In this document: piece by piece, positions 26,404 through 33,525 of the stretch
Numbering within the stretch: the stretch's first letter is position 1
Layout of the letters: each line of letters starts with the position of its first letter
From: Murimonas intestini
GTDB lineage: Bacteria; Bacillota; Clostridia; Lachnospirales; Lachnospiraceae
Reading direction: 5' to 3'
Length of the DNA: 64,000 bases
Assembly (NCBI GenBank): GCA_003148945.1
Contig: QGGY01000005.1
Span: 186,001 to 250,000 of the forward strand
The notes under the pieces: generated by a model
Seen by the model: the letters and a program-made list of their open reading frames with translations, nothing else
What the model was told of the DNA's origin: nothing
Databases searched by the model: none
Program-made: the position numbers and the translations under genes

Positions 26404-27024
26404 TCACACGCCTAAAATTTTCAATATCTCTAAATGAGGATGTCCTGCATCAGACTGAAATACATCCACATAATTCTGCTCAGCACTTCTGTCGGCAAAA
26501 GCCGGGAAAATAAATCCACACTCTGGTTTGCCTGGTTCATATTCACCTGACAGCGGACAGATGGCGCATATGATATATTCATATACTTCTTCAGATTCAC
26601 CCAGTCTCTCATGATCAGCCCCTTTAACCGGAACATCATAACGATCATGAAACACAAAAACCGCATAGTCGTGCTTAACCTGATATAATTCAGATACCAG
26701 TTCATAGAATGTGTCCATCAATGCATCATTCTTCAGTCCGCAAGATTTCATGCACATCAAAAGATGCCACATGCTTCCCTGCTTCATTGAATCTTTGGGA
26801 AATTTATATCTTTTCAGATTTTCATTGGTACCGGAAAAAGGAATTGCTTTAGCAACAGCAAGTTTTTTACTTTTCTCTGCGGCTGAAAGCTTCAAGAAAT
26901 TTGTGTTAAAGGTCCCGTCTATTTCGCCGTCAGCATCCATATAACTTCCGGCAATCCTGGTCATGGAAGTCCGTGCTGGAGTCATGCGTCTGGTTAATTC
27001 CATCATATCTTCTCTGTTTATCAT
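26404..27024 (-). CDS. DUF4317 family protein, short form
   Basis: 206 residues. The opening (N-R-E-D-M-M-E-L-T-R-R), the phrase D-E-V-Y/E-E-V-Y-E-Y-I-I-C-A-I-C-P and the F-I-F-P-A-F-A-D-R-S stretch are hallmarks of DUF4317, a Firmicutes family of unknown function. Known members that I recall are about twice this length; this one stops shortly after the P-A-F-x-D-R-S motif with a clean end, so it may be a short paralogue or a truncated gene. GGAGAA precedes ATG 27024. No membrane segment or signal peptide. Confidence 0.8.
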   Translation of the reverse strand: MINREDMMELTRRMTPARTSMTRIAGSYMDADGEIDGTFNTNFLKLSAAEKSKKLAVAKAIPFSGTNENLKRYKFPKDSMKQGSMWHLLMCMKSCGLKNDALMDTFYELVSELYQVKHDYAVFVFHDRYDVPVKGADHERLGESEEVYEYIICAICPLSGEYEPGKPECGFIFPAFADRSAEQNYVDVFQSDAGHPHLEILKILGV

Positions 27025-27074
27025 TTTATTCTCCGATCAGTCCACAAGCCTGTGTTGCTTTCTCAAATTTAAAT

Positions 27075-27120
27075 ACATAAAAAATCTCAGGTATCCAACA
27101 ATTTGGCAACCTGAGATTTT
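27075..27120 (-). terminator. Terminator after tRNA-Glu (minus strand)
   Basis: On the minus strand AAAATCTCAGGT pairs with ACCTGAGATTTT and continues into TTTTTTAT. It follows the tRNA by a few nucleotides. Confidence 0.88.
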
Positions 27121-27126
27121 AATTAG

Positions 27127-27198
27127 CAGTTCGTAGGGGAATCGAACCCCTGTTTCCGCCGTGAGAGGGCGGCGTCTTAACCGCTTGACCAACGAACC
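27127..27198 (-). tRNA. tRNA-Glu (anticodon CTC)
   Basis: Read on the minus strand: acceptor GGTTCGT / ACGAACT (one G-T pair), D-arm GGTCAAGCGGTTAAGAC, anticodon stem CCGCC/GGCGG with loop CTCTCAC (anticodon CTC at 34-36) and T-arm CAGGG-GTTCGAT-CCCCT. The CCA end is not encoded. The CTC-anticodon isoacceptor supplements the usual TTC tRNA-Glu in reading GAG codons. A TATAAT (plus-strand 27207-27212) lies 9 nt upstream as its -10. Confidence 0.95.
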
Positions 27199-27383
27199 TT
27201 ACAGACATTATAATATACCATCTTTCCAAAAAAAGCAAGTACTTTTTTCAAATTTTTTCAAAAAATTTTTTAATATGCAAAATTCAACCAATTTCTGCGC
27301 TAAACGGTCTGTGCAGCCCTTATAATTCCTGGGAAAAATATCGTTTACAGTTTCTTCCGACTGAAGTAGCACAAAAATTAATA

Positions 27384-27421
27384 AAAGGAAAGGACACTGC
27401 ATACACAGCATCCTTTCCTTT
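27384..27421 (-). terminator. Terminator after the 118-residue membrane gene
   Basis: On the minus strand AAAGGAAAGGA pairs with TCCTTTCCTTT, with an inner CTG/CAG step, followed by TATTAATTTTT. The rest of 27199-27440 is AT-rich and shows no gene. Confidence 0.85.
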
Positions 27422-27439
27422 CATTAGCTCCGATATTCA

Positions 27440-27796
27440 TTAAACCTTCAGCCTGATTCTGGCTTTGGAGGTTTTCCCCATTGTCTGTGCCCTCTCTGAA
27501 ATCTCTTTTTTACTGTATCTCCTTGCATATCTGGAACCGGGGGTCTCCATATCCAGATGATATCCCATAAAGATTTCCTTCATCCTTATAATGAAGTAAT
27601 CCTTCCACTCTGACGCTACAGCAAAGATGTCTCCAACAGCATAAAACATCTTTTCAAACAAAGTCAAACTGGAACCGGGCATTTCATCCAACCTCTTTTT
27701 GGAATACCACCATGCCTCCAGAAGCAATACACAAGTTCCTACCAGAACTAAAAGCAAAAGAAATGCACTTACAACTTTAACTACCATTTCTAACAT
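27440..27796 (-). CDS. Small membrane protein of unknown function
   Basis: 118 residues with one N-terminal membrane helix (about 5-27) and a basic cytoplasmic-looking tail (Y-A-R-R-Y-S-K-K, then K-A-R-I-R-L-K-V). ATG 27796 is chosen because AGGAGG lies 7 nt upstream; the longer frame from 27844 has no ribosome site. No recognised domain. Transcribed alone from a good promoter at 27918-27946 and closed by its own terminator. Confidence 0.72.
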   Translation of the reverse strand: MLEMVVKVVSAFLLLLVLVGTCVLLLEAWWYSKKRLDEMPGSSLTLFEKMFYAVGDIFAVASEWKDYFIIRMKEIFMGYHLDMETPGSRYARRYSKKEISERAQTMGKTSKARIRLKV

Positions 27797-27917
27797 ACAG
27801 ACCGCCTCCTTTTTGACAGACACATACATTTCATGTTCCAGCATTTAACTTGTCTCTTCAATATTAAAATTTGATATGTTTTTAATATTGTTGTTTTTTT
27901 ACTTCTTTATTACCTTT

Positions 27918-27946
27918 ATAATATTCCACTTTAAATGCATAGTCAA
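27918..27946 (-). promoter_or_regulatory. Promoter of the 118-residue membrane gene
   Basis: On the minus strand TTGACT (plus 27941-27946) and TATTAT (27918-27923) are 17 bp apart, about 120 nt before the ATG. The rest of 27847-28245 is AT-rich with no gene visible on either strand. Confidence 0.6.
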
Positions 27947-28245
27947 TATATTTAGATGGATAATTTATTATATTTCTATAAAATATCTGCTTATTTTATT
28001 CGCCAGTGATATTCGTTTATAGCTTTTACCGGTGCTGAGAGGGCAGCTTATGGATCAGAATTCTGAATCTCAGATGTGGACAGATAATTACAGATAAATA
28101 CTTGTATAAAATTAAATATTAAAAATAATCAAGGTAAAATGTCTGTATACAAAAAATAAACTAATTATATCTGCTATTTACAAATAAATATAAATGCGGT
28201 AACATAAATATATACACAATGGTGCTGGGGGAAAGGAGGAGAGAT

Positions 28246-29217
28246 ATGAAGAAAATTATTTTGTGCTTTAGTATGTTTTTATGCCTGATACTTTTAGGAT
28301 TTACAGGGAAAGAAGTTACCATACAATTAAAAGACATTGAAGAGGTATCAGAAATTCAGTTGAATACAGCAAAGATAAGTATACAACATTTTGGTAAGGA
28401 AAGAGCAATAAAGCTTATGGATGAAATCAGGGAGGCGCCACTCTTAGATGAAGGTGATAGGGAAACGATCCAGAATAATGGATACTATCATACGGTTTCT
28501 ATAATATATAATGACGGCTCCAAAGACATGTTCCTTTTCTTCAAAGTTGACGATAAGTGGTATATGGAGACAACGGGAGGAACGATATATAAAGATGCTG
28601 AGTTTATTACATCATATATTGATTGGCAGGAAATTAATATGGAACCTTACCTGGGCGTACCATCTGAATGGGAGTTAAAACTTAACAAACAATTTAGCAT
28701 ATTGGATTTACGGTATTTTTTCATAGAAGAAGTTAAGCAGAAGATGGAATATGGAAGTTCTGAGGAAGATGCGGTTTTATATGCAAAAGAAAGAATAAAC
28801 AGGTCTATGACGATATACCAATATGCATTAGAAGAGGGGTATGAACTGCCGGAAACCGAATATGATAAACTAATGGAGAAGCATATAGAAGAAGTGGAAA
28901 GTGCAGTAAATTATGAAGAAATTGAAGAATACTACGAAGAGTTTGATACTACCTTGAAAGATTATATTCTAAAACTTAAAGAATATTATAGAGTCATGGA
29001 TACTATAGACAAATTATATAAAATCAAATACGAAGAATTTAAAAATGGGAAAGATAAGATTAACGGTAAAGTTTGTGATGATGTTGAGGAATATTGGTAT
29101 AGATTTGTTTCAGAAGTAATTTATGAAAAGGCTGAAAAATATGATATGAGTAATTTTTTAAATGAATTAAAGGACGCGGAGGAGTATTATTACAGGCATT
29201 ATAGTCAAATGAATTAA
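28246..29217 (+). CDS. Secreted or anchored acidic helical protein, unknown function
   Basis: 323 residues. An N-terminal signal or anchor (K-K-I-I-L-C-F then a leucine-rich core, about 1-20) lacks a lipobox cysteine. Residues about 22-130 look like a small alpha/beta domain that compares a node of residues with a supplied value (phrases V-S-I-I-Y-N-D-G-S-K and F-F-K-V-D-D-K-W-Y), similar in feel to DUF5301-type folds; residues 150-323 are highly charged and helical, rich in Glu, Tyr and Lys, possibly chaperone-like. ATG 28246 follows AAAGGAGG. No family recognised with certainty. Base composition is more AT-rich than neighbours, so it may be acquired. Confidence 0.7.
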   Translation: MKKIILCFSMFLCLILLGFTGKEVTIQLKDIEEVSEIQLNTAKISIQHFGKERAIKLMDEIREAPLLDEGDRETIQNNGYYHTVSIIYNDGSKDMFLFFKVDDKWYMETTGGTIYKDAEFITSYIDWQEINMEPYLGVPSEWELKLNKQFSILDLRYFFIEEVKQKMEYGSSEEDAVLYAKERINRSMTIYQYALEEGYELPETEYDKLMEKHIEEVESAVNYEEIEEYYEEFDTTLKDYILKLKEYYRVMDTIDKLYKIKYEEFKNGKDKINGKVCDDVEEYWYRFVSEVIYEKAEKYDMSNFLNELKDAEEYYYRHYSQMN

Positions 29218-29306
29218 AATATTTATACCATATCAAATCAATATGCAGTGCAGCAGCGTTGATTTCAGCATGCAGGACATTTTTTTAAGGACAGGGGGGT
29301 AAGTGA

Positions 29307-29672
29307 ATGGAAAAAGGGCACCCGGAAAGGGGAAAGAAAATTTTACATATATTTTTTGTTACATTAACTGTTGTTATTATACTATCCTGCATAATGGATT
29401 TTGCCGAACAGGGATTCCCGTCTGCTATAATTTCAGTGGTATCAGGTATTCTTCAAATTTATATTGCGTATTTATTGAAAACAAGACATAATTGGGCCAT
29501 ATGGGTATTTATGATCCTGGGTGTTTCCCATCTGATCTTTTTATTTATAAGGATGATAGGAAGACCGTTATATATTTATCTGATCATAGTTGATATATTC
29601 TATGTGGTATCTGCAATAGTTTTAAATATTTTTATCAAAGATATCAGATGTTATTTAAGCGGAGAAGAATAG
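29307..29672 (+). CDS. Small integral membrane protein (about four helices)
   Basis: 121 residues with four hydrophobic segments separated by short polar turns. A basic N-terminus (E-R-G-K-K) suggests an in-facing start. AGGGGGG lies 7 nt before ATG 29307. No domain recognised. It is 89 nt after the acidic secreted gene, possibly one transcript, and ends before a strong terminator. Confidence 0.7.
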   Translation: MEKGHPERGKKILHIFFVTLTVVIILSCIMDFAEQGFPSAIISVVSGILQIYIAYLLKTRHNWAIWVFMILGVSHLIFLFIRMIGRPLYIYLIIVDIFYVVSAIVLNIFIKDIRCYLSGEE

Positions 29673-29714
29673 AATACATTATCGTGCGCAGCACGCCCAT
29701 CCGAAGGAAGGGTA

Positions 29715-29762
29715 CAAAAAAGGAGACTGGGTGTAAATAAAATCAGTCTCCTTTTTTTTTCA
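29715..29762. terminator. Bidirectional terminator between convergent genes
   Basis: GGAGACTG (29722-29729) pairs with CAGTCTCC (29744-29751), flanked by A6 on the left and T9 or more on the right. It serves the small membrane gene (plus) and the MATE gene (minus). Confidence 0.92.
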
Positions 29763-29779
29763 GCAGTGTGTAAGAGAGC

Positions 29780-31147
29780 TTAACGCCCGGCAGGGACTTC
29801 CCCAGCCTTGAATATGCGCCTCAGCATCACAACAGCTGCAATTGACAATACAAATTCTGCAACAAACTGTGCATACGGAAGTCCGTACAGAGGGAACAGG
29901 ATATTCAGCACATACAGCGCCGGAATCTCCAGCAGAATTTTCCTCAGGATCGCAAACGCCAGCGCTGAGCGGCCATGCCCCACTGCCTGAAAGACACCTA
30001 CTGCAATAAAGTCCATGCAGAGAAACGGCAGACAGAGGCAGAAACCCCGCAGGAAGCTTGTCCCGTAAGAAATAATACTCTCATTTTTCATAAAAGCATT
30101 TATAATAGGCCCTGCGCCAACACTGAACGAGATTAACACCACAACCATCAGCGGAACGACCGTCTTGATCGTAAACATAATGGATTCTTTCATACGTTTC
30201 CTGTTATTGCTGGCGTAGTTATAGCTGATCAGCGGCATGACGCCCTGAGAAAATCCCATTGCCACCTGCAGCGGCACCATATTTACCTTCTGGGCGATCC
30301 CCATGGCAGCCACTGCATGGGCGCCAAAGGGAGATGTAAAGTTGTTTAAGATGGTCATGCCGGTGACATTGAGCAGATTCTGGATTGCTGCTGGAATCCC
30401 AACTCCGAAGATCCCAAGTACAATATCCTTCTGAAAGCCGAACTTTTTTGGGGAAATACATACCACGGTGCTTTTTCTGCGCACATACAGCAGCACAAAG
30501 AAATAACAGCATGCCACACAGTTTGACAGAAAAGTGGCAAGACCGGCCCCGGCCGCGCCCATATTCAGCCCCCAGGGCAGAATAAAAATCGGGTCCAGTA
30601 TAATATTTAAAAGACACCCGCTCATGGTACCGATGCTCGCATGCAGAGACGCGCCCTCCGCCCTCACCATATAAGCCATTACCACATTCAGAATCGCCGG
30701 GGCCGCGCCGCATAATACCGTCCAGCGCAGGTATCCCCGTGTCGCTTCTATTGTATTGGCATCTGCTCCAAGCACAGTAAGCAATGGATTCTGGAAAGAA
30801 AAACACAAAAGTGAGAATAACAGGCCGGAAATCAGCGAACAGTAAAATCCGAATGATGAACTCCGCCTGACTGTATCATATTTCTTGCTCCCCAGCGCAC
30901 GGCTCATCATACTTGAACTTCCAACGCCGAACAGATTGTTGACTGCGTTGAACGCCAGGAGTACCGGCGCTGCCAATGTTACAGCAGCATTCTGCACCGG
31001 GTCATTTAACATTCCTACAAAATAAGTGTCTGCCAGGTTATAAATCACCATGACCAGCGAGCTGACTACTGTGGGAATTGAAAGCTGCATTACGGCTTTA
31101 GGTATTGGCATCTTCTCAAATAACAATATTTTCTGGTCATCTGCCAT
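29780..31147 (-). CDS. MATE family efflux transporter
   Basis: 455-residue multidrug exporter of the MATE family, 12 predicted membrane helices in two related halves. The first half opens M-P-I-P-K-A-V-M-Q-L-S-I-P with N-L-A-D-T-Y-F-V-G and G-S-S-S-M-M-S-R-A-L-G; the second carries G-I-P-A-A-I-Q-N-L-L-N and G-F-S-Q-G-V-M-P-L-I-S-Y-N-Y, all typical of the DinF/NorM-like branch common in Clostridia. It uses Na+ or H+ gradient to expel cations. AAAGGAGG precedes ATG 31147. Its own promoter lies at 31208-31236, giving a short leader that starts with a hairpin. Confidence 0.93.
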   Translation of the reverse strand: MADDQKILLFEKMPIPKAVMQLSIPTVVSSLVMVIYNLADTYFVGMLNDPVQNAAVTLAAPVLLAFNAVNNLFGVGSSSMMSRALGSKKYDTVRRSSSFGFYCSLISGLLFSLLCFSFQNPLLTVLGADANTIEATRGYLRWTVLCGAAPAILNVVMAYMVRAEGASLHASIGTMSGCLLNIILDPIFILPWGLNMGAAGAGLATFLSNCVACCYFFVLLYVRRKSTVVCISPKKFGFQKDIVLGIFGVGIPAAIQNLLNVTGMTILNNFTSPFGAHAVAAMGIAQKVNMVPLQVAMGFSQGVMPLISYNYASNNRKRMKESIMFTIKTVVPLMVVVLISFSVGAGPIINAFMKNESIISYGTSFLRGFCLCLPFLCMDFIAVGVFQAVGHGRSALAFAILRKILLEIPALYVLNILFPLYGLPYAQFVAEFVLSIAAVVMLRRIFKAGEVPAGR

Positions 31148-31170
31148 CTTTTGTTTCCTCCTTTATAAAA

Positions 31171-31197
31171 GTGCGGCATCCTCACAGATGTCCGCAC
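31171..31197 (-). promoter_or_regulatory. 5'-terminal leader hairpin of the MATE mRNA
   Basis: On the minus strand GTGCGG pairs with CCGCAC, with an inner ATC/GAT step, then TTTTATAAAGGAGG. Given the promoter just upstream it would sit at the extreme 5' end of the mRNA, so stabilisation or control of ribosome access is more likely than termination. Confidence 0.5.
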
Positions 31198-31207
31198 ATG
31201 TACTTTT

Positions 31208-31236
31208 ATTGTAGCATAAGAAAGTAGTTAAAACAA
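31208..31236 (-). promoter_or_regulatory. Promoter of the MATE gene
   Basis: On the minus strand TTGTTT (plus 31231-31236) and TACAAT (31208-31213) are separated by 17 bp, about 60 nt upstream of the MATE ATG. Confidence 0.65.
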
Positions 31237-31298
31237 GCCGTGTCTAAAATCGGAACCAACCGGAAATAATATGCGGTTTTTTGGGGGAGGCTTTGCCC

Positions 31299-31327
31299 TT
31301 GACAACGCAGTATTATTTTGATATATT
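31299..31327 (+). promoter_or_regulatory. Distal promoter toward the topoisomerase genes
   Basis: TTGACA (31299-31304) and TATATT (31322-31327) with 17 bp spacing, pointing right. No ORF lies between it and the topoisomerase gene at 31585, so it gives a leader of about 250 nt. Confidence 0.7.
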
Positions 31328-31332
31328 TAGTT

Positions 31333-31346
31333 CGAACAAAAGTTCC
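31333..31346. promoter_or_regulatory. LexA/DinR-like SOS box
   Basis: CGAACAAAAGTTCC matches the Gram-positive LexA consensus CGAAC-N4-GTTYC and lies at the predicted start site of the promoter at 31299-31327, an ideal repressor position. Confidence 0.6.
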
Positions 31347-31380
31347 GAATAAGTGTTTGACAAGGGAAGATGCAAGTCTT

Positions 31381-31427
31381 TTCTGTGTATCACGGAGTGT
31401 GTTGCTGATCACGGAGAGAACAGTGAC
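31381..31427. repeat. Dispersed repeat, truncated copy B
   Basis: This 47-nt stretch matches 24187-24233, the 3' third of the structured element at 24093-24233, at 40 of 47 positions. It lies between the two promoters of the topoisomerase genes. Confidence 0.65.
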
Positions 31428-31466
31428 CATTTACTTATTTGGCAAAGCGGCGGCGGATAATTATGC

Positions 31467-31495
31467 TTGATTATTTTTTTTAAACTATTTATAAT
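31467..31495 (+). promoter_or_regulatory. Proximal promoter of the topoisomerase genes
   Basis: TTGATT (31467-31472) and perfect TATAAT (31490-31495) with 17 bp spacing, about 85 nt upstream of the ATG at 31585. Confidence 0.75.
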
Positions 31496-31584
31496 TGAAT
31501 CTGAGTATAAAGCTGGCTTAACGTCAGCGGAAGTAGGCTCTGGGTGACCAGGGCTTATTTTGGGAATAGAAAGGAATATGGGAT

Positions 31585-33507
31585 ATGGCAAAGAAAAACA
31601 TTTATGACGCCAGCAGCATTTCGGTGCTGGAAGGTCTGGAAGCTGTTCGGAAGAGGCCCGGGATGTATATCGGCAGCGTGTCAAGAAAAGGGCTTAACCA
31701 CTTGATCTATGAAATCGTAGATAATGCGGTGGATGAACATCTGGCAGGTTTCTGTGACCTTATAGAGGTTACTCTTGAAAAGGATGGTTCGGCAACTGTC
31801 AACGACAATGGCCGTGGTATTCCTGTAGGAATGCATGAGAAAGGGGTTCCGGCTGAACGTCTTGTGTTTACAACGCTTCATGCGGGAGGAAAATTTGATA
31901 ATACGGTATACAAGACAAGCGGCGGTCTGCATGGAGTTGGATCCTCTGTTGTAAATGCTCTTTCTACATATCTGGATATTGAAATCAGTGTGGATGGGTT
32001 TATCCACCATGACAGATATGAGCGGGGGATTCCGGTACAGGAGCTTGTAGACGGACTTTTACCTGTCATAGGAAAGACGCGGAAGACAGGGACAAAGGTT
32101 AATTTCCTGCCTGATCCGGAAATATTTGAAAAGACCAGGTTTAAAGCCGATGAGGTGAAAAGCCGTCTCCATGAGACAGCGTATTTGAATCCTGCCCTGA
32201 AGATCATATTCGAGGACAGGCGCGGAGAGGTAAAGGAACATATAGAGTTCCACGAGCCGGATGGGATCATTGGGTTTGTGAAGGATTTAAATAAAAATGA
32301 AGAGGTTGTCCATGAGCCTGTCTATTTTAAAGGGGAATCAGAGGGCATTACAGTTGAGTGTGCTTTTCAGTATATTAATGCTTTTCATGAGAATGTGCTT
32401 GGATTTTGCAATAATATCTACAATGCAGAGGGCGGAACACATTTGACAGGATTTAAGACGACATTTACGGCGGTCATGAACAACTATGCACGCCAAATTG
32501 GAGTATTAAAAGAGAAAGATGCTAACTTTACCGGGGCTGACATCCGAAATGGAATGACGGCGGTCATTTCAATAAAGCATCCCCAGCCCAGATTCGAAGG
32601 TCAGACAAAGACAAAGCTGGATAACCAGGATGCAGCCAAGGCAGCCGGTAAAGTTACCGGAGAGGAGGTTGTCCTTTACTTTGACAGAAATTTGGAGACA
32701 CTGAAAAATGTCCTGTCCTGTGCGGAAAAGGCAGCTAAAATCAGAAAGTCTGAAGAAAAAGCAAAGACAAATATGTTGACAAAGCAGAAGTATTCTTTTG
32801 ATTCTAACGGTAAGCTGGCCAATTGTGTGAGCAGAGATGCAGGAAAGTGTGAAATATTCATAGTGGAGGGTGATTCAGCCGGAGGCTCCGCCAAGACGGC
32901 GAGAGACAGGAATTATCAGGCTATCCTGCCCATAAGAGGAAAAATCCTGAATGTTGAAAAAGCCAGCATAGATAAGGTACTTGCAAATGCTGAGATCAAA
33001 ACTATGATAAATGCATTCGGATGCGGGTTTTCAGAAGGCTATGGAAATGATTTTGATATTACAAAGCTCAGGTATGATAAGATAATTATTATGGCTGATG
33101 CCGATGTGGACGGCTCTCATATCTGTACGCTGCTTCTTACGTTATTTTACAGGTTTATGCCGGAACTTATATATGAAGGACATGTTTACATCGCAATGCC
33201 GCCTCTTTATAAAGCAATGCCCTCAAGGGGTGAAGAAGAGTACCTTTATGATGAAAAGGCACTGGAACGGTACAGAAAGACCCACAAAGGGACCTTTACA
33301 CTTCAGCGGTATAAGGGCCTTGGAGAGATGGATGCACAGCAGCTTTGGGAGACTACACTTGACCCGGCAACCAGAAAGCTGAAAAGAGTGGAAATTGAGG
33401 ATGCCCGCATGGCCTCTGATGTGACTGAGATGCTTATGGGGACAGAAGTATCACCCCGGAAAGCGTTTATTTACGAACATGCCCAGGACGCACAGGTGGA
33501 TATTTAG
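31585..33507 (+). CDS. parE: Type IIA topoisomerase subunit B (ParE/GyrB-like)
   Basis: 640-residue ATPase subunit. The GHKL ATP site is visible (E-I-V-D-N-A-V-D-E, D-N-G-R-G-I-P, then G-G-L-H-G-V-G), followed by the transducer lysine region (Q-T-K-T-K-L) and the TOPRIM domain (E-G-D-S-A-G-G, D-A-D-V-D-G-S-H). It pairs with the cleavage subunit 18 nt downstream. The pair is not beside dnaA/recF genes, so topoisomerase IV (ParE) is the better guess than the housekeeping gyrase, but the sequence is mixed and some Clostridia carry extra gyrase-like pairs. Two promoters precede it, one with a LexA-like box. Confidence 0.85.
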   Translation: MAKKNIYDASSISVLEGLEAVRKRPGMYIGSVSRKGLNHLIYEIVDNAVDEHLAGFCDLIEVTLEKDGSATVNDNGRGIPVGMHEKGVPAERLVFTTLHAGGKFDNTVYKTSGGLHGVGSSVVNALSTYLDIEISVDGFIHHDRYERGIPVQELVDGLLPVIGKTRKTGTKVNFLPDPEIFEKTRFKADEVKSRLHETAYLNPALKIIFEDRRGEVKEHIEFHEPDGIIGFVKDLNKNEEVVHEPVYFKGESEGITVECAFQYINAFHENVLGFCNNIYNAEGGTHLTGFKTTFTAVMNNYARQIGVLKEKDANFTGADIRNGMTAVISIKHPQPRFEGQTKTKLDNQDAAKAAGKVTGEEVVLYFDRNLETLKNVLSCAEKAAKIRKSEEKAKTNMLTKQKYSFDSNGKLANCVSRDAGKCEIFIVEGDSAGGSAKTARDRNYQAILPIRGKILNVEKASIDKVLANAEIKTMINAFGCGFSEGYGNDFDITKLRYDKIIIMADADVDGSHICTLLLTLFYRFMPELIYEGHVYIAMPPLYKAMPSRGEEEYLYDEKALERYRKTHKGTFTLQRYKGLGEMDAQQLWETTLDPATRKLKRVEIEDARMASDVTEMLMGTEVSPRKAFIYEHAQDAQVDI

Positions 33508-33525
33508 GAAGGGAGAAGGCGAGAG

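Noticed and set aside
31171-31197. Transcription attenuator for the MATE gene
   Set aside because: The best promoter puts this hairpin at the very 5' end of the mRNA, too early for attenuation; kept as a leader hairpin only.
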